Below, piece by piece: positions 52,662 through 62,036 of a stretch of 64,000 bases of DNA. A program made the position numbers and the translations under genes. The DNA comes from Leptospira_A soteropolitanensis (lineage in GTDB: Bacteria > Spirochaetota > Leptospiria > Leptospirales > Leptospiraceae). A model generated the notes under the pieces. That model ran no database searches. It worked only from the letters and a program-made list of their open reading frames with translations, and was not told where the DNA came from. The stretch is from NCBI RefSeq assembly GCF_026151335.1, contig NZ_JAMQPP010000002.1; one strand, written 5' to 3'. How positions within the stretch are numbered: position 1 is the first letter of the stretch; every line of letters begins with the position of its first letter.

Positions 52662-53982
52662 TCGGTATTACCTTGAGTCCATCTGTCAGGTAGGCTCTAT
52701 CTGATTTAGGAAAAAGAATGATTTTCCCCGCCGAAACTTTTGTGCTGTCTTTTACCAGTGTCGGATTACCTTCCAAAACTAATTCATCTCTTTTTTCATA
52801 ATAAGTTGCATACTCACCAGTTGCCGTTGCAGTTTGGGTTTCCACTTGAACGTTACCACGAGCGACGGTCTCAAAACGTTCATCAAATCTCTCCAGAAAG
52901 ACAGCCGTTAGCTGCCCACGTTCACTCATTTCTTTTTTATCTAAAAAAACAATACGAGGATTATCTGTTAAATAGGAATAACCTTTATCTTTATCATAAG
53001 ATAAAAGTCCCCCCTCCATACGATAACCGTTTTCCTTATCTAAAAAACTCACATTTCCAGTCGCTTTAATATCTTTATTATTACGTCGACTTTCTAAAGT
53101 GTTAGCTCTAAATTCCGAATTTTTTCGATACATAAAAGCATCCCCGTTCATAGAAGTTACGGTTTCTTTCCCTTTATTCTGATGGGTCAAAGTTTTTCCA
53201 GTGAAGAGAGTGACTACTCGTTCTTTTGTACTCGTATCCTTTTCTTTATCTTTTTTATTTTCATATGACACTTGGTAAATGGAGGCATCTCCATCTAGTT
53301 GGATGCTACCTTCTTTAACAAAGTAGGTCAATGTTTGACCAATTAAAAAACGATTGTCGGAAAATAGAAATGGTTCTCCCGATAAATCCATACGATCGTC
53401 TTTTTCTAAAAATACCGCATCCTCACCAAATACTTGAAATTCGTCAGATGTTACCACAACCTTCCCTGCTAAATTCGTTTTGGCTTCTTCCAAATACCGA
53501 ACAATGGATTGGCATTGAATTTTAACTATCTTGCCATCTTTTTTTTGCAGAAGAACCGGGTTATTCTCTAAGCTAACCGTTCCAGCCATTTTATTATAAA
53601 TGCCTTTTGAAGCAGTTAAAGTAACCCCATTCTGAAAATCTTCCACTACCACTTGACCTTTTAAATTTCCGACAAGGGCATCTTCCCCTATAATTTCAAT
53701 TTCTCTGGAACTGAGCTTTATACTTTTATGCATGATGTAAGCACCGCCACCGAGAATAAAAACCTTCATAGGAATTCCATTGATGGTCCTCTCTTCTTGG
53801 GTAAGACTACTCCCACCCCACATCACAGGTATCTTATCTTTGGTTTCTTTTTTTTTATCTGGGGTAAGGATAGAATCTTCTTTTTTCATAAGATCTTCCG
53901 AGCCAAATAACAAGGGTATAGGTGAAGGATTTACTTGGAGTAAAGAACCGGAAAGAAAAAATAGAAATATAATTTTCTTCAT
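52645..53982 (-). CDS. lptA: LptA/OstA-like LPS transport protein, extended
   Basis: Periplasmic bridge of the LPS transport chain. The 445 residues have a signal peptide (KIIFLFFLSGSLLQVNPSP) and many OstA-type beta repeats (GKVVVTSDEFQVFGEDAVF, GDASIYQVS, ATGNVSFLDKENGYRMEGGLLSYDK, RGNVQVETQTATATGEYATYYEKRDELVLEGNPTLVKDS). It is more than twice the length of E. coli LptA (185), so a single chain could span more of the periplasm. The gene overlaps lptC by 4 nt. Confidence 0.88.
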   Translation of the reverse strand: MKKIIFLFFLSGSLLQVNPSPIPLLFGSEDLMKKEDSILTPDKKKETKDKIPVMWGGSSLTQEERTINGIPMKVFILGGGAYIMHKSIKLSSREIEIIGEDALVGNLKGQVVVEDFQNGVTLTASKGIYNKMAGTVSLENNPVLLQKKDGKIVKIQCQSIVRYLEEAKTNLAGKVVVTSDEFQVFGEDAVFLEKDDRMDLSGEPFLFSDNRFLIGQTLTYFVKEGSIQLDGDASIYQVSYENKKDKEKDTSTKERVVTLFTGKTLTHQNKGKETVTSMNGDAFMYRKNSEFRANTLESRRNNKDIKATGNVSFLDKENGYRMEGGLLSYDKDKGYSYLTDNPRIVFLDKKEMSERGQLTAVFLERFDERFETVARGNVQVETQTATATGEYATYYEKRDELVLEGNPTLVKDSTKVSAGKIILFPKSDRAYLTDGLKVIPNGEKK

Positions 53983-54524
53983 GGTTTATCCTTCAGTGGA
54001 TTACTCCCACCAACTGTGACCGCTTTCGGTTGAATGATGGTAAATTTATTCAAACTTTTATCAGCCCTTAAACCTTTTCCTCGAATGGTAGTTCCATCAG
54101 AATATACTAATACATCATCTTCAGATGATAAGGTTTTTTCATCCAAATTATACGTTAACGATTCTGATTCTATATATTTGCCATCATTGGTTTTTAATTT
54201 TACCTTCCCGTTTAAAACCACTGTTTTTGTAGAATGATTGATTTCCCCTCGATCTCCTGTCATCGCAGAAGTCACATTCCCTTTTTCAAATTGTTTAAAC
54301 TCAAATCCATAAACGATCGTTTTATTTTCTTTGGGAAATATATATGATTCTGTACCTTTCAATTTCCACTCAAGCTCCCCTGATTCTTTATAGGAAGCCC
54401 GAGAAAAATTTCTCATGGAGATCATAGAACCCGATTCTTTTTCAACTTCTATGCGAAGGTATTCCTTATCTTTGCAATGAACCACTGCCAAAAGAAATAA
54501 CGGAACAAGAACCCTTCGCAACAT
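53979..54524 (-). CDS. lptC: LptC-like LPS transport protein with lipobox
   Basis: A 181-residue LptC/OstA-fold protein: FSRASYKESGELEWKLKGTESYIF and TLSSEDDVLVYSDGTTIRGKGLRADKSL. E. coli LptC is held by a membrane helix, but here the N-terminus MLRRVLVPLFLLAVVHCKDKE ends in a lipobox-like AVVHC, implying a lipid anchor. Position next to lptA and lptB makes the LptC role likely. It lies 10 nt after kdsA. Confidence 0.82.
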   Translation of the reverse strand: MLRRVLVPLFLLAVVHCKDKEYLRIEVEKESGSMISMRNFSRASYKESGELEWKLKGTESYIFPKENKTIVYGFEFKQFEKGNVTSAMTGDRGEINHSTKTVVLNGKVKLKTNDGKYIESESLTYNLDEKTLSSEDDVLVYSDGTTIRGKGLRADKSLNKFTIIQPKAVTVGGSNPLKDKP

Positions 54525-54534
54525 AAAGGAATCT

Positions 54535-55380
54535 TTAGTCCTCTAAAAATTTGGTTTTAACCAAACGATCAAGTTCAAGAAGCTGTGTTAAAAGATTTTT
54601 TGCCTTTGCTAGTGGAAACTGCGTGGTGGCATCGGAAAGTGCCTTTTCTGGATCAGGATGGACTTCCATAAAAAGTCCTTCCACACCAACTGAAACGGCC
54701 CCTCGCATCATATGAGGAATGAATTCCCTTAAACCCCCGGTGATATTTCCTGCCGCTCCTGGAAGTTGGGCCGAATGAGTTCCATCAAATACGATAGGAA
54801 TCCCATGTTTATGCATCATAGGTATCCCACGTAAGTCAAACACCAAGTTTCCGTAACCGAAACTGGCTCCCCTTTCTGTCACCATATACTTTTCAGAACC
54901 AGACTCTTGGATTTTTGTTTTGATATGACGGGTGTCATCCGGTGCCATAAATTGGCCCTTTTTAACATTCACCCATTTTCCGGTTTCTGCTGCTTTTGCG
55001 ATTAAATCCGTTTGGCGGCTAAGAAAAGCGGGGATTTGGAAAATATCAACCGTATCTTTTAAAGGATCCACTTGGATGGTTTCATGAATGTCGGTAAGAA
55101 CAGGAACATTGTATTTATTTTTGATAAAATCGAGAAGTTTCCTTCCTTCTTCCAACCCAGGCCCCCTGTAAGAATTTATAGAAGACCTATTGGCTTTATC
55201 AAACGAAGACTTAAAGATATACACAATCCCCAAGTCATCACAAATGGCTTTCATCTCTCCACAAACTCTGTCGAGTAGGTCTTTGTTTTCCATGACACAA
55301 GGTCCGGAAATCAAAAAGAAGGGATTGCGACCTCCGATTTTTTTTCCGAAAAAATCTCTTTCTTCAATTAAATCGTACAT
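54535..55380 (-). CDS. kdsA: 3-deoxy-D-manno-octulosonate 8-phosphate synthase
   Basis: Condenses PEP and arabinose-5-P to KDO-8-P for LPS core. The 281 residues contain FLISGPCVMEN, FKSSFDKANRSSINSYRGPG, PVLTDIHE, VNVKKGQFMAP and FDGTHSAQLPG, the family's active-site strands. LTQLLELDRLVK ends the protein. It lies 1 nt after pyrG. Confidence 0.97.
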   Translation of the reverse strand: MYDLIEERDFFGKKIGGRNPFFLISGPCVMENKDLLDRVCGEMKAICDDLGIVYIFKSSFDKANRSSINSYRGPGLEEGRKLLDFIKNKYNVPVLTDIHETIQVDPLKDTVDIFQIPAFLSRQTDLIAKAAETGKWVNVKKGQFMAPDDTRHIKTKIQESGSEKYMVTERGASFGYGNLVFDLRGIPMMHKHGIPIVFDGTHSAQLPGAAGNITGGLREFIPHMMRGAVSVGVEGLFMEVHPDPEKALSDATTQFPLAKAKNLLTQLLELDRLVKTKFLED

Positions 55381-55381
55381 C

Positions 55382-57016
55382 TTAATCCTCCGTTTTTTTA
55401 GCTAGTTTGGATGCGGCTCGAATGAATCCGGCAAATAATGGGTGTGGGTCCGTCGGTTTCGATTGAAATTCAGGATGAAACTGTACACCTACAAACCAAG
55501 GATGGTTAGCCACTTCCACAATTTCCGCCAAACTTCCGTCAGGCGAAAATCCGGTTAAATACATACCTTTTTTCTCAAAATCATCTTTGTAACGCAAAGT
55601 GAATTCAAACCTATGTCTATGTCTTTCAGAAATCCGTTCTGCTTTATATTCCGAAAAGGCAAGACTTCCTTTTTTGAGAATACAAGGGTAAGCACCTAGA
55701 CGCATGGTTCCACCCATACGTTCGATTTCTTTTTGTTCTTCAATCATAGAAATCACAGGATATTCTACATTGGGTTTGAATTCTGTAGAGTTTGCATCTT
55801 TGAAACCAAGAACATTTCTTGCAAATTCAATTACCGCACATTGCATTCCTAGACAAATTCCGAAAAATGGAATTTGTTTGGTTCTTGCATAATGAATCGC
55901 CGCAATTTTTCCTTCAATTCCACGTTCTCCAAAACCGCCAGGAACCAAAACTCCATGAACCCCTTTAAGAAGTTCTTTAATATTTTTAGAATCAATATCT
56001 TCTGGATTGATTTTAACAACGTTTACCTCTACGTCATTTGCAATCCCACCGTGAGCTAGAGATTCATAAACAGAACGATAAGCATCTTGTAAGGAAATAT
56101 ACTTACCAATTAACGCCACTTTTACGGTCTTTTTTGTATTACGAATCTTTTTGACCATATTTTCCCACTGGGAAAAATTGAGTTTTCGAAGATCCATACC
56201 AAGTGCATTTAAAACCACTTCATCTAATTTATCTTCCCGATACATGAGAGGAATTTCATAAATCGAAGTATCAATATCAACCGCAGAGATTACGTTTTGT
56301 TCTTTTACGTTACAAAAAAGAGAAATTTTGTTTTTCATCTCTTTCGACATAGGTTTATTGATTCGGCAAATTAAAATGTCTGGTTGGATTCCAAGAGCTA
56401 AAAGTTCCTTCACCGAGTGTTGGGTTGGTTTTGTTTTTGCTTCCCCAGCAGCCGTAATCGTTGGAACAAGAGTTAAATGTAAAAACAATACTTGGCTTGC
56501 ACCATGTTCATAACGCATTTGCCGAATGGCCTCGAGAAAGGGAACTGACTCAATGTCACCAACCGTTCCACCGATTTCCACAATCACAAAATCTGTTTCT
56601 TGATCGCGTGTTAGGTTATAAATCCGATTACGAATTTCATTGGTGATATGTGGTACAACCTGAACGGTTCTTCCTAAATAATCACCTTTTCTTTCTCTTT
56701 CGATTACCGCATGATAAATCTGGCCTGTGGATACGGAATTTTTTCTAGAAAATTTAGATTTTGTAAATCTTTCGTAATAACCTAAATCTAAATCTGTTTC
56801 TGCACCGTCTTCGGTTACATACACTTCCCCATGTTGGTACGGACTCATTGTACCTGGGTCAATGTTGATATAGGGATCCATTTTTTGTAAAGAGACGGTA
56901 TAACCCCTGGCTTCTAACAAACAACCGAGAGCTGCTACGGTAACGCCTTTTCCTAAAGAAGAGGAAACACCACCGGTAATAAAAATGTATCTGGTCTTGG
57001 ACAAAATGGACCTCAA
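55382..57016 (-). CDS. pyrG: CTP synthase
   Basis: Aminates UTP to CTP with glutamine. The 544 residues show the synthase domain (RYIFITGGVSSSLGKGVTVAALG, MDPYINIDPGTMSPYQHGEVYVTEDGAETDLD) and the glutaminase domain with nucleophile Cys in FFGICLGMQCA and the GVQFHPE His-Glu near the C-terminus. CTP is used to make CMP-KDO, which fits the kdsA neighbour. Confidence 0.98.
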   Translation of the reverse strand: MRSILSKTRYIFITGGVSSSLGKGVTVAALGCLLEARGYTVSLQKMDPYINIDPGTMSPYQHGEVYVTEDGAETDLDLGYYERFTKSKFSRKNSVSTGQIYHAVIERERKGDYLGRTVQVVPHITNEIRNRIYNLTRDQETDFVIVEIGGTVGDIESVPFLEAIRQMRYEHGASQVLFLHLTLVPTITAAGEAKTKPTQHSVKELLALGIQPDILICRINKPMSKEMKNKISLFCNVKEQNVISAVDIDTSIYEIPLMYREDKLDEVVLNALGMDLRKLNFSQWENMVKKIRNTKKTVKVALIGKYISLQDAYRSVYESLAHGGIANDVEVNVVKINPEDIDSKNIKELLKGVHGVLVPGGFGERGIEGKIAAIHYARTKQIPFFGICLGMQCAVIEFARNVLGFKDANSTEFKPNVEYPVISMIEEQKEIERMGGTMRLGAYPCILKKGSLAFSEYKAERISERHRHRFEFTLRYKDDFEKKGMYLTGFSPDGSLAEIVEVANHPWFVGVQFHPEFQSKPTDPHPLFAGFIRAASKLAKKTED

Positions 57017-57067
57017 AAATGAATGTTTTTTACAGAGTGGCGGGATTTGGGTCCAAAATCAATACGT

Positions 57068-57556
57068 TTAGGAAGGTGATTTGGCTTTTTCTAAAATCTT
57101 GGTAGTGGATTTTCCTTTGACAAAAGGCAAAATTTGAATATCCGCTCCCATCCCTTTTAAAATTTGGTATTCCGGCAGGGTTTCTACTTGGTAGTCTCCA
57201 CCTTTGGAGTGAACAGAAGGTTTTACTTTTTTTATGATTTCGAGTGGTGTATCTTCTCCGAATGAAGAAAGAAAATCCACAGAGGAAAGCCCGGCAAGAA
57301 CGATCATTCTATCTTCACAAGAATTGATTGGTCTAGATTCGCCTTTGAGTCGCCTAACACTTGCATCTTCGTTGACCCCAATCCATAACAAGTCTCCCAA
57401 ATCCCTTGCTTGTGCTAAGTAACTTACATGACCTGGATGTAAAATATCAAAACAACCATTAGTAAAAACAATTCGTTTCCCTTCGAGAGTCTTTCTTTTG
57501 GATTCAATCTGATCCCAAGGGATGATTTTGGAATTTAATTGATCGTAAAAACTCAT
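57068..57556 (-). CDS. rfaE2: ADP-heptose synthase, nucleotidyltransferase part (RfaE2)
   Basis: Adds AMP to heptose-1-phosphate. The 162 residues include GKRIVFTNGCFDILHPGHVSYLAQA (HxGH motif) and EDRMIVLAGLSSVDFL. In E. coli it is fused to the kinase in HldE; here it is separate. The frame runs up to 57625, but ATG 57556 has GGAGGG just upstream and starts 1 nt after the rfaE1 stop. Confidence 0.93.
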   Translation of the reverse strand: MSFYDQLNSKIIPWDQIESKRKTLEGKRIVFTNGCFDILHPGHVSYLAQARDLGDLLWIGVNEDASVRRLKGESRPINSCEDRMIVLAGLSSVDFLSSFGEDTPLEIIKKVKPSVHSKGGDYQVETLPEYQILKGMGADIQILPFVKGKSTTKILEKAKSPS

Positions 57557-57557
57557 G

Positions 57558-58571
57558 TTATCCCTCCAAATATCCCAATGTCTGTAAAGCTTCCTCAATT
57601 TCGCTTTGTGAAACTGTTGCGGCACCTAACTTACCCACAACAATACCTGCACTGACATTAGAAATGAGAGCCGCATCGGCAATGGACATTCCCGTAGCCA
57701 CAAAGGCAGTGTAAGTGGTAATCACTGTATCTCCTGCACCGGTTACATCAAATACTTCTTTGGCAACAGTTGGGATATGATAAAAGGAATCTGTTTTTCT
57801 TTCATAAATAGACATTCCTTTTTCGCCCCTGGTGATCATCATGGCATCGGGTGTGAGTTTTTCCGAGATTTCTTTGCAAGCGGTTTCAATTTCGGAATCA
57901 CTATTCAGTTTTCTACCCAAAGCCTTCCCTGCTTCATGATGATTGGGAGTCATAATATGGATATTTTGATATAGAAAAAAATGACTTACCTGTGGATCTA
58001 CCGTCACAATTTTATTTTCCCGGTTACAAAGACGAATCACCGACTGAATGAGAGATGGAGTCAGATACCCTTTGTCATAATCTGATAAAATTACAGCAGA
58101 ACATTCTTTTAATTTGGATTCCAATTGGTTAAGAATGGTATTTTCTTCTTCTTTCGTAAGGGGAACCACCTCTTCCCGGTCTACCCGACATATCTGTTGG
58201 TGAGAGGCAATGATCCTTGTTTTTAAAATGGTAGGTAAGTTTTTGGATTTTAATAATACTAAATTTTCTTTGGAAACGGAATGGGAGAGCAACAGTCCTT
58301 CTAAACAATCCCCTGCTTTGTCTTCTCCAATCCTTCCAAAAACGACTCCAGAGACTCCAATCGCTGATAAATTCTGAACCACATTCCCAGATCCACCTAA
58401 GGATTGTTTTTCGTTTCGAACCCAAACTACAGGCACGGGAGCTTCCGGGGAAATTCGTTCTACTGAACCAATTAAATATTCATCTAAAATCAAATCACCA
58501 ATCACAAGCACTTTGATTTTGCCTAAATCCTCAAAAGATTTATGAAGTGAAGTTTTCTTTATTTTCAACAA
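57558..58571 (-). CDS. rfaE1: Heptose-7-phosphate kinase part (RfaE1)
   Basis: PfkB-family sugar kinase for D-glycero-D-manno-heptose-7-P. The 337 residues have VLVIGDLILDEYLIGSVERISPEAPVPV, LGGSGNVVQNLSAIG, DYDKGYLTP, VDPQ, and the catalytic DVTGAGDTVITTYT. TTG start with AAGGA seven bases upstream. First gene of the long minus-strand cluster. Confidence 0.94.
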   Translation of the reverse strand: MLKIKKTSLHKSFEDLGKIKVLVIGDLILDEYLIGSVERISPEAPVPVVWVRNEKQSLGGSGNVVQNLSAIGVSGVVFGRIGEDKAGDCLEGLLLSHSVSKENLVLLKSKNLPTILKTRIIASHQQICRVDREEVVPLTKEEENTILNQLESKLKECSAVILSDYDKGYLTPSLIQSVIRLCNRENKIVTVDPQVSHFFLYQNIHIMTPNHHEAGKALGRKLNSDSEIETACKEISEKLTPDAMMITRGEKGMSIYERKTDSFYHIPTVAKEVFDVTGAGDTVITTYTAFVATGMSIADAALISNVSAGIVVGKLGAATVSQSEIEEALQTLGYLEG

Positions 58572-58581
58572 AGCCAGATCC

Positions 58582-58632
58582 TTGATTTGGTTTACAACTA
58601 AACATAGAATCTAAAACCTTTCTCTGTGTCAA
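58582..58632. promoter_or_regulatory. Overlapping divergent promoter candidates
   Basis: Plus strand: TTGATT (58582-58587), 17 bp, TAGAAT (58605-58610), driving the LON-domain gene with a leader near ten bases. Minus strand: a perfect TTGACA (58632-58627), 17 bp, TTCTAT (58609-58604), for rfaE1; its -10 is poor. The two -10 elements overlap, so they could interfere. Confidence 0.4.
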
Positions 58633-59234
58633 CCTTCCCCTTACCTCTCTTCCCCCTACCAGATGTATTTCTGTTTCCGGGAATGTTTTTGCCTCTCCAT
58701 ATCTTTGAACCTAGATATCGGATGATGCTCGATTTTTGTATGGAAAATGGTGGGGAAATGGGTATGGCTCCCTATCCCAAAAATTGGGTTGGTGCAGGAC
58801 TTCCACCCATCCCAGAAGTTGTGGGATATGGTCATATCATCCAAAAAGAATCCTTACCGGATGGGAGGTCTAATATCATCCTTGAAGGAATTGGCACCGC
58901 AGAAATTGTAAGTTTGGATTCCACAGATCCATTTTATATCGCACAAATTGTTCGCAGGGAACACCAAAGAAACAAAAACGTTTCAGAAGCATTAAAAGAA
59001 AAAATTGAAGAATTACTTGTTCTCACCAAACGGATCTTACTTGCCGAAGGTGCCGAAGAAGATTTGATCTTAAAAATGAACCAAATTTTAGTTCATCCCT
59101 ATCCTGTAGATTTTATAGCATCACTCATCTACTTTGACTTCAAAACTAAACAAAACATTTTAGAAACAACTCATTTAGAAACCAAAGCCGATCTTTTAAA
59201 ATCGGTTTTACTTGGGCTTAATTTGGGTGAGTAG
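58626..59234 (+). CDS. LON substrate-binding-domain protein
   Basis: A 202-residue stand-alone N-terminal LON domain, without AAA or protease parts. LPLFPLPDVFLFPGMFLPLHIFEPRYRMML is the signature, then IPEVVGYGHIIQKESLPDGRSNIILEGIG and a helical C-terminal part (DLILKMNQILVHPYPVDFIASLI). Such proteins may bind unfolded substrates; function is unsettled. GTG start. The 3' end overlaps the opposite-strand gene by 17 bp. Confidence 0.9.
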   Translation: MSTFPLPLFPLPDVFLFPGMFLPLHIFEPRYRMMLDFCMENGGEMGMAPYPKNWVGAGLPPIPEVVGYGHIIQKESLPDGRSNIILEGIGTAEIVSLDSTDPFYIAQIVRREHQRNKNVSEALKEKIEELLVLTKRILLAEGAEEDLILKMNQILVHPYPVDFIASLIYFDFKTKQNILETTHLETKADLLKSVLLGLNLGE

Positions 59235-59889
59235 GTGATTTTATTTTTAACTCTGCTACCAAAAATAGAAATTCAGGTAAATCAGTAGGATTTTCACGAA
59301 AGAAAACCCGCGGGTTTGTTTCCTTAGAATTTAGATACAAATAACTAGAGTTTTCTTTTCGAATATAAGCACGTTCCAAGTAGTGATGAGCCTGAGAATA
59401 TTGCAAAAAATCTTTCATCAAATCACTGATCGCAATATCGCCTTCACTTTGTTTGTTGGTAGCGGAAAAAAAGACAGAAGTAGTATCTTTATCTTGCCTC
59501 TCCCAATGGAACTCGCTAGTCCAGTGTCCTTTTCCACTGAAAGTAAGGGCGGGAACAAGAGAATCAGAAACCAAATTCGGAATGAATTCTTGGGATTCCC
59601 AAGGAACTCCTTTACCTAAAAAATTCACTTTGGCTAAGTAAGTTTTCCAAAACTTAGAAAGTCCTTTCACCTGGAGTTTAGGCAAAGACAAACTCTCTCT
59701 TAAAAAACCTCTCAAAGTTAAAAATCCTAAAAAACCCAAATGAACTTGGGTCACTGATTGAAAATCCCAAACTTCTTCCTGTTTCAACGGAGATAAAAAC
59801 AAGGAATCCATCGCATAAAAGTCCTGGTGTTGGTAGGGGTAAAAAACGCCTGTAGAAGACGAAACTAATGATCCATCCGATCGATTCAC
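59218..59889 (-). CDS. Hypothetical protein
   Basis: A 223-residue protein rich in aromatic residues and beta-type strands (VTQVHLGFLGFLTLRGFLR, LTFSGKGHWTSEFHWERQ) followed by helical DLMKDFLQYSQAHHYLERAY. I recognise no family. GTG start without a ribosome-binding site; upstream in-frame codons (FSFLSSVDILIV) could be part of a signal peptide if a non-standard start is used. Lies after a terminator that separates it from the acyl-CoA synthetase gene. Confidence 0.6.
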   Translation of the reverse strand: MNRSDGSLVSSSTGVFYPYQHQDFYAMDSLFLSPLKQEEVWDFQSVTQVHLGFLGFLTLRGFLRESLSLPKLQVKGLSKFWKTYLAKVNFLGKGVPWESQEFIPNLVSDSLVPALTFSGKGHWTSEFHWERQDKDTTSVFFSATNKQSEGDIAISDLMKDFLQYSQAHHYLERAYIRKENSSYLYLNSKETNPRVFFRENPTDLPEFLFLVAELKIKSPTHPN

Positions 59890-59925
59890 AATTAGAATAT
59901 CGACGGAAGATAAAAAAGAGAAGAG

Positions 59926-59950
59926 TAAAAACCGCCTGAGAACAGGCGGT
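59926..59950 (-). terminator. Intrinsic terminator of the acyl-CoA synthetase gene
   Basis: On the minus strand ACCGCCTG (59950-59943), a TTCT loop and CAGGCGGT (59938-59931) form an 8-bp stem followed by TTTTAC, 17 nt past the stop. Confidence 0.88.
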
Positions 59951-59966
59951 TGAAGATTAAATTTTC

Positions 59967-61901
59967 TTAATCTGCAGCGTACAAAGCAGCAATCTTATCT
60001 TTGTATTTTTCTGTGATCAAGTGTCGTTTCATTTTGAAAAGGTTTGTCAATTCATCACCAACTTCAAACGGTTTGGTAATGAGGATAAAAGGTGTTACCT
60101 GTTCGAAAGACTTAAATCCCGTTTTGGTATTGTTCAAAGCTTTGATTTCCTTTTTGTAGAAATCAAGAACCTTCGGATTTTCAATGAGTTTCTGTTTATC
60201 AGTCTCGGAAATTCCGTTTTCTTTTGCCCATTCTGTCAACTTGTCAAAATCAGGAACAACAAGAGCACCTAGATTCTTTTGGTCTTGGCCAATCACCATA
60301 ACTTGCGCTATGAAAGGAGACTCTGTGAGTTTGTCTTCGATCGGAACCGGTTCCACGTTTTCTCCACCGAGTAAAACTACAGTATCTTTCGCACGGCCAG
60401 TGATGGTAAGGGTCTTTTTGAAATTGAACATTCCAATATCTCCTGTATCCATCCAACCATCTTTTAGAACCTTAGCCGTAGTTTCAGGATTTTTGTAATA
60501 GCCTTTCATCACCTGCGGTCCACGGATATGGATGACTCCACGAGCACCGTATTTTCCCGAAATGAGTCTTTGGTTAGCATCAATGTGAGTGAGAACATTG
60601 CCCAAATCATCCCGGATTTGCACAGATGTCTCAGGAGTGATGACCCCAACAGAACCTTGGACTAATTTTTTGAAAGTTCGAACAGAGATTACCGGAGAAG
60701 TTTCCGTCATTCCATACCCTTCCAAAACATTGATTCCGATATCATTAAAGAAAGCATCCACATGTCTTTGGAGAGCTCCACCACCGGAAACAGAGGCTTT
60801 TAATTCCCCACCAGTAGCCTCACGGATTTTAGACAGAACCACTAAATCCAATAAGAAGTATGGAATGGCCAAAACGATAGCTACAACCAAGTAGTAGAAA
60901 CCTTTGAAAAGGGAAACGATTGGATTTCTTCCTACATAGTCGACTTGGTTTCCTTTTAAAAACCTTGTAGCTGCATTAAAGTGTTTCGAGAAAAAATAAG
61001 CCATGTTGAACAAACCACGACGAATCGCCGGAGTTTGTTTTGGATCATTAATTCTTGTGTAAATTCCGTTGTAGATACTTTCCCAAAGTCTTGGAGCAGA
61101 AGCCATAAAAGTAGGTTTTGCCTTTTTCATGTCATCTCTAAGGTCACGAACGTTGGTATAATATGTAGCACAACCAGCCGCAATGGCTAAGTATTCAAAA
61201 ACCCTTTCAAATACGTGCCACACAGGAAGGATAGACAACATTCTTTCGTCTTCCTTAATATCGATCATACTTCCTAAAATGACAGACGTTTGGTGAATCA
61301 TGTTGCTATGTTTCAACATAACACCTTTTGGCATCCCTGTGGTTCCAGAAGTATAAATGATGGTAAAGAGGTCATCAGGAGCGATTGCTTTCATTCGCTC
61401 TTCTGCTTTTTTAGACCCCTTAGCACGAAGCTCTTTTCCCTTTTCGATTAAGTCGTACAGCTTTAGAACACCAGTCGCAGTAGATTTTTTATCCATAACG
61501 ATGAGTGTTTTGGCAAATTCTAATTGAGAGCGGTTCTTTTGAAATTTCTCGAGCATTTTATCATTCTCAAGAAAAATCACTTTTGCTTCACAATGGTTTA
61601 GAATATAAGCAATTTCTGAATCGGTAATGTCAGTTCCACGAGGAACATCTGCTGCACCTGCCATGAGGATTCCATAATCGGAAACGATCCATTCCAATCG
61701 GTTATCAGCAAGCAAGGCAACATTTTCCTTGGCAGCAACACCCAAATCAATGAGAGCTTCTGCTAAGTTGATACCAAGATCATATACTTCTTTAAAAGTG
61801 ACGGGTTGATAGGATTTAGATTCGTCTTTACTGACGAACGCGGGGCGGTTCCCAAATTTTTCAGCACTCTGCTGGAAGAGTTCGGGCAAATTGGCTGGCA
61901 T
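59967..61901 (-). CDS. Long-chain fatty acid-CoA ligase (AMP-forming)
   Basis: Activates fatty acids with ATP and CoA; Leptospira lives on fatty acids, so this is central. The 644 residues have the AMP-binding motif TIIYTSGTTGMPKGV (~178-192), VLEGYGMTETSPVIS, GWMDTGDIGMF and the C-terminal KTLTITGRAKDTVVLLGGENVEP. A hydrophobic segment in the middle (YLVVAIVLAIPYFLLDLVV) suggests membrane attachment, as in the FAA15-like branch. Monocistronic, or with the tlpA-like gene 135 bp upstream. Confidence 0.94.
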   Translation of the reverse strand: MPANLPELFQQSAEKFGNRPAFVSKDESKSYQPVTFKEVYDLGINLAEALIDLGVAAKENVALLADNRLEWIVSDYGILMAGAADVPRGTDITDSEIAYILNHCEAKVIFLENDKMLEKFQKNRSQLEFAKTLIVMDKKSTATGVLKLYDLIEKGKELRAKGSKKAEERMKAIAPDDLFTIIYTSGTTGMPKGVMLKHSNMIHQTSVILGSMIDIKEDERMLSILPVWHVFERVFEYLAIAAGCATYYTNVRDLRDDMKKAKPTFMASAPRLWESIYNGIYTRINDPKQTPAIRRGLFNMAYFFSKHFNAATRFLKGNQVDYVGRNPIVSLFKGFYYLVVAIVLAIPYFLLDLVVLSKIREATGGELKASVSGGGALQRHVDAFFNDIGINVLEGYGMTETSPVISVRTFKKLVQGSVGVITPETSVQIRDDLGNVLTHIDANQRLISGKYGARGVIHIRGPQVMKGYYKNPETTAKVLKDGWMDTGDIGMFNFKKTLTITGRAKDTVVLLGGENVEPVPIEDKLTESPFIAQVMVIGQDQKNLGALVVPDFDKLTEWAKENGISETDKQKLIENPKVLDFYKKEIKALNNTKTGFKSFEQVTPFILITKPFEVGDELTNLFKMKRHLITEKYKDKIAALYAAD

Positions 61902-62036
61902 TATTCTGACTCCTTTCTCAAAAGAAAACGTAAAAAGGTATCTTTAATGGACTTTTTTAAAGAACATGAGTCAAGACATTTTCAATCTTGTCATTGAAAT
62001 CAAAGGAAATTCAAAATGTTGTTTCGCATTGCACAA

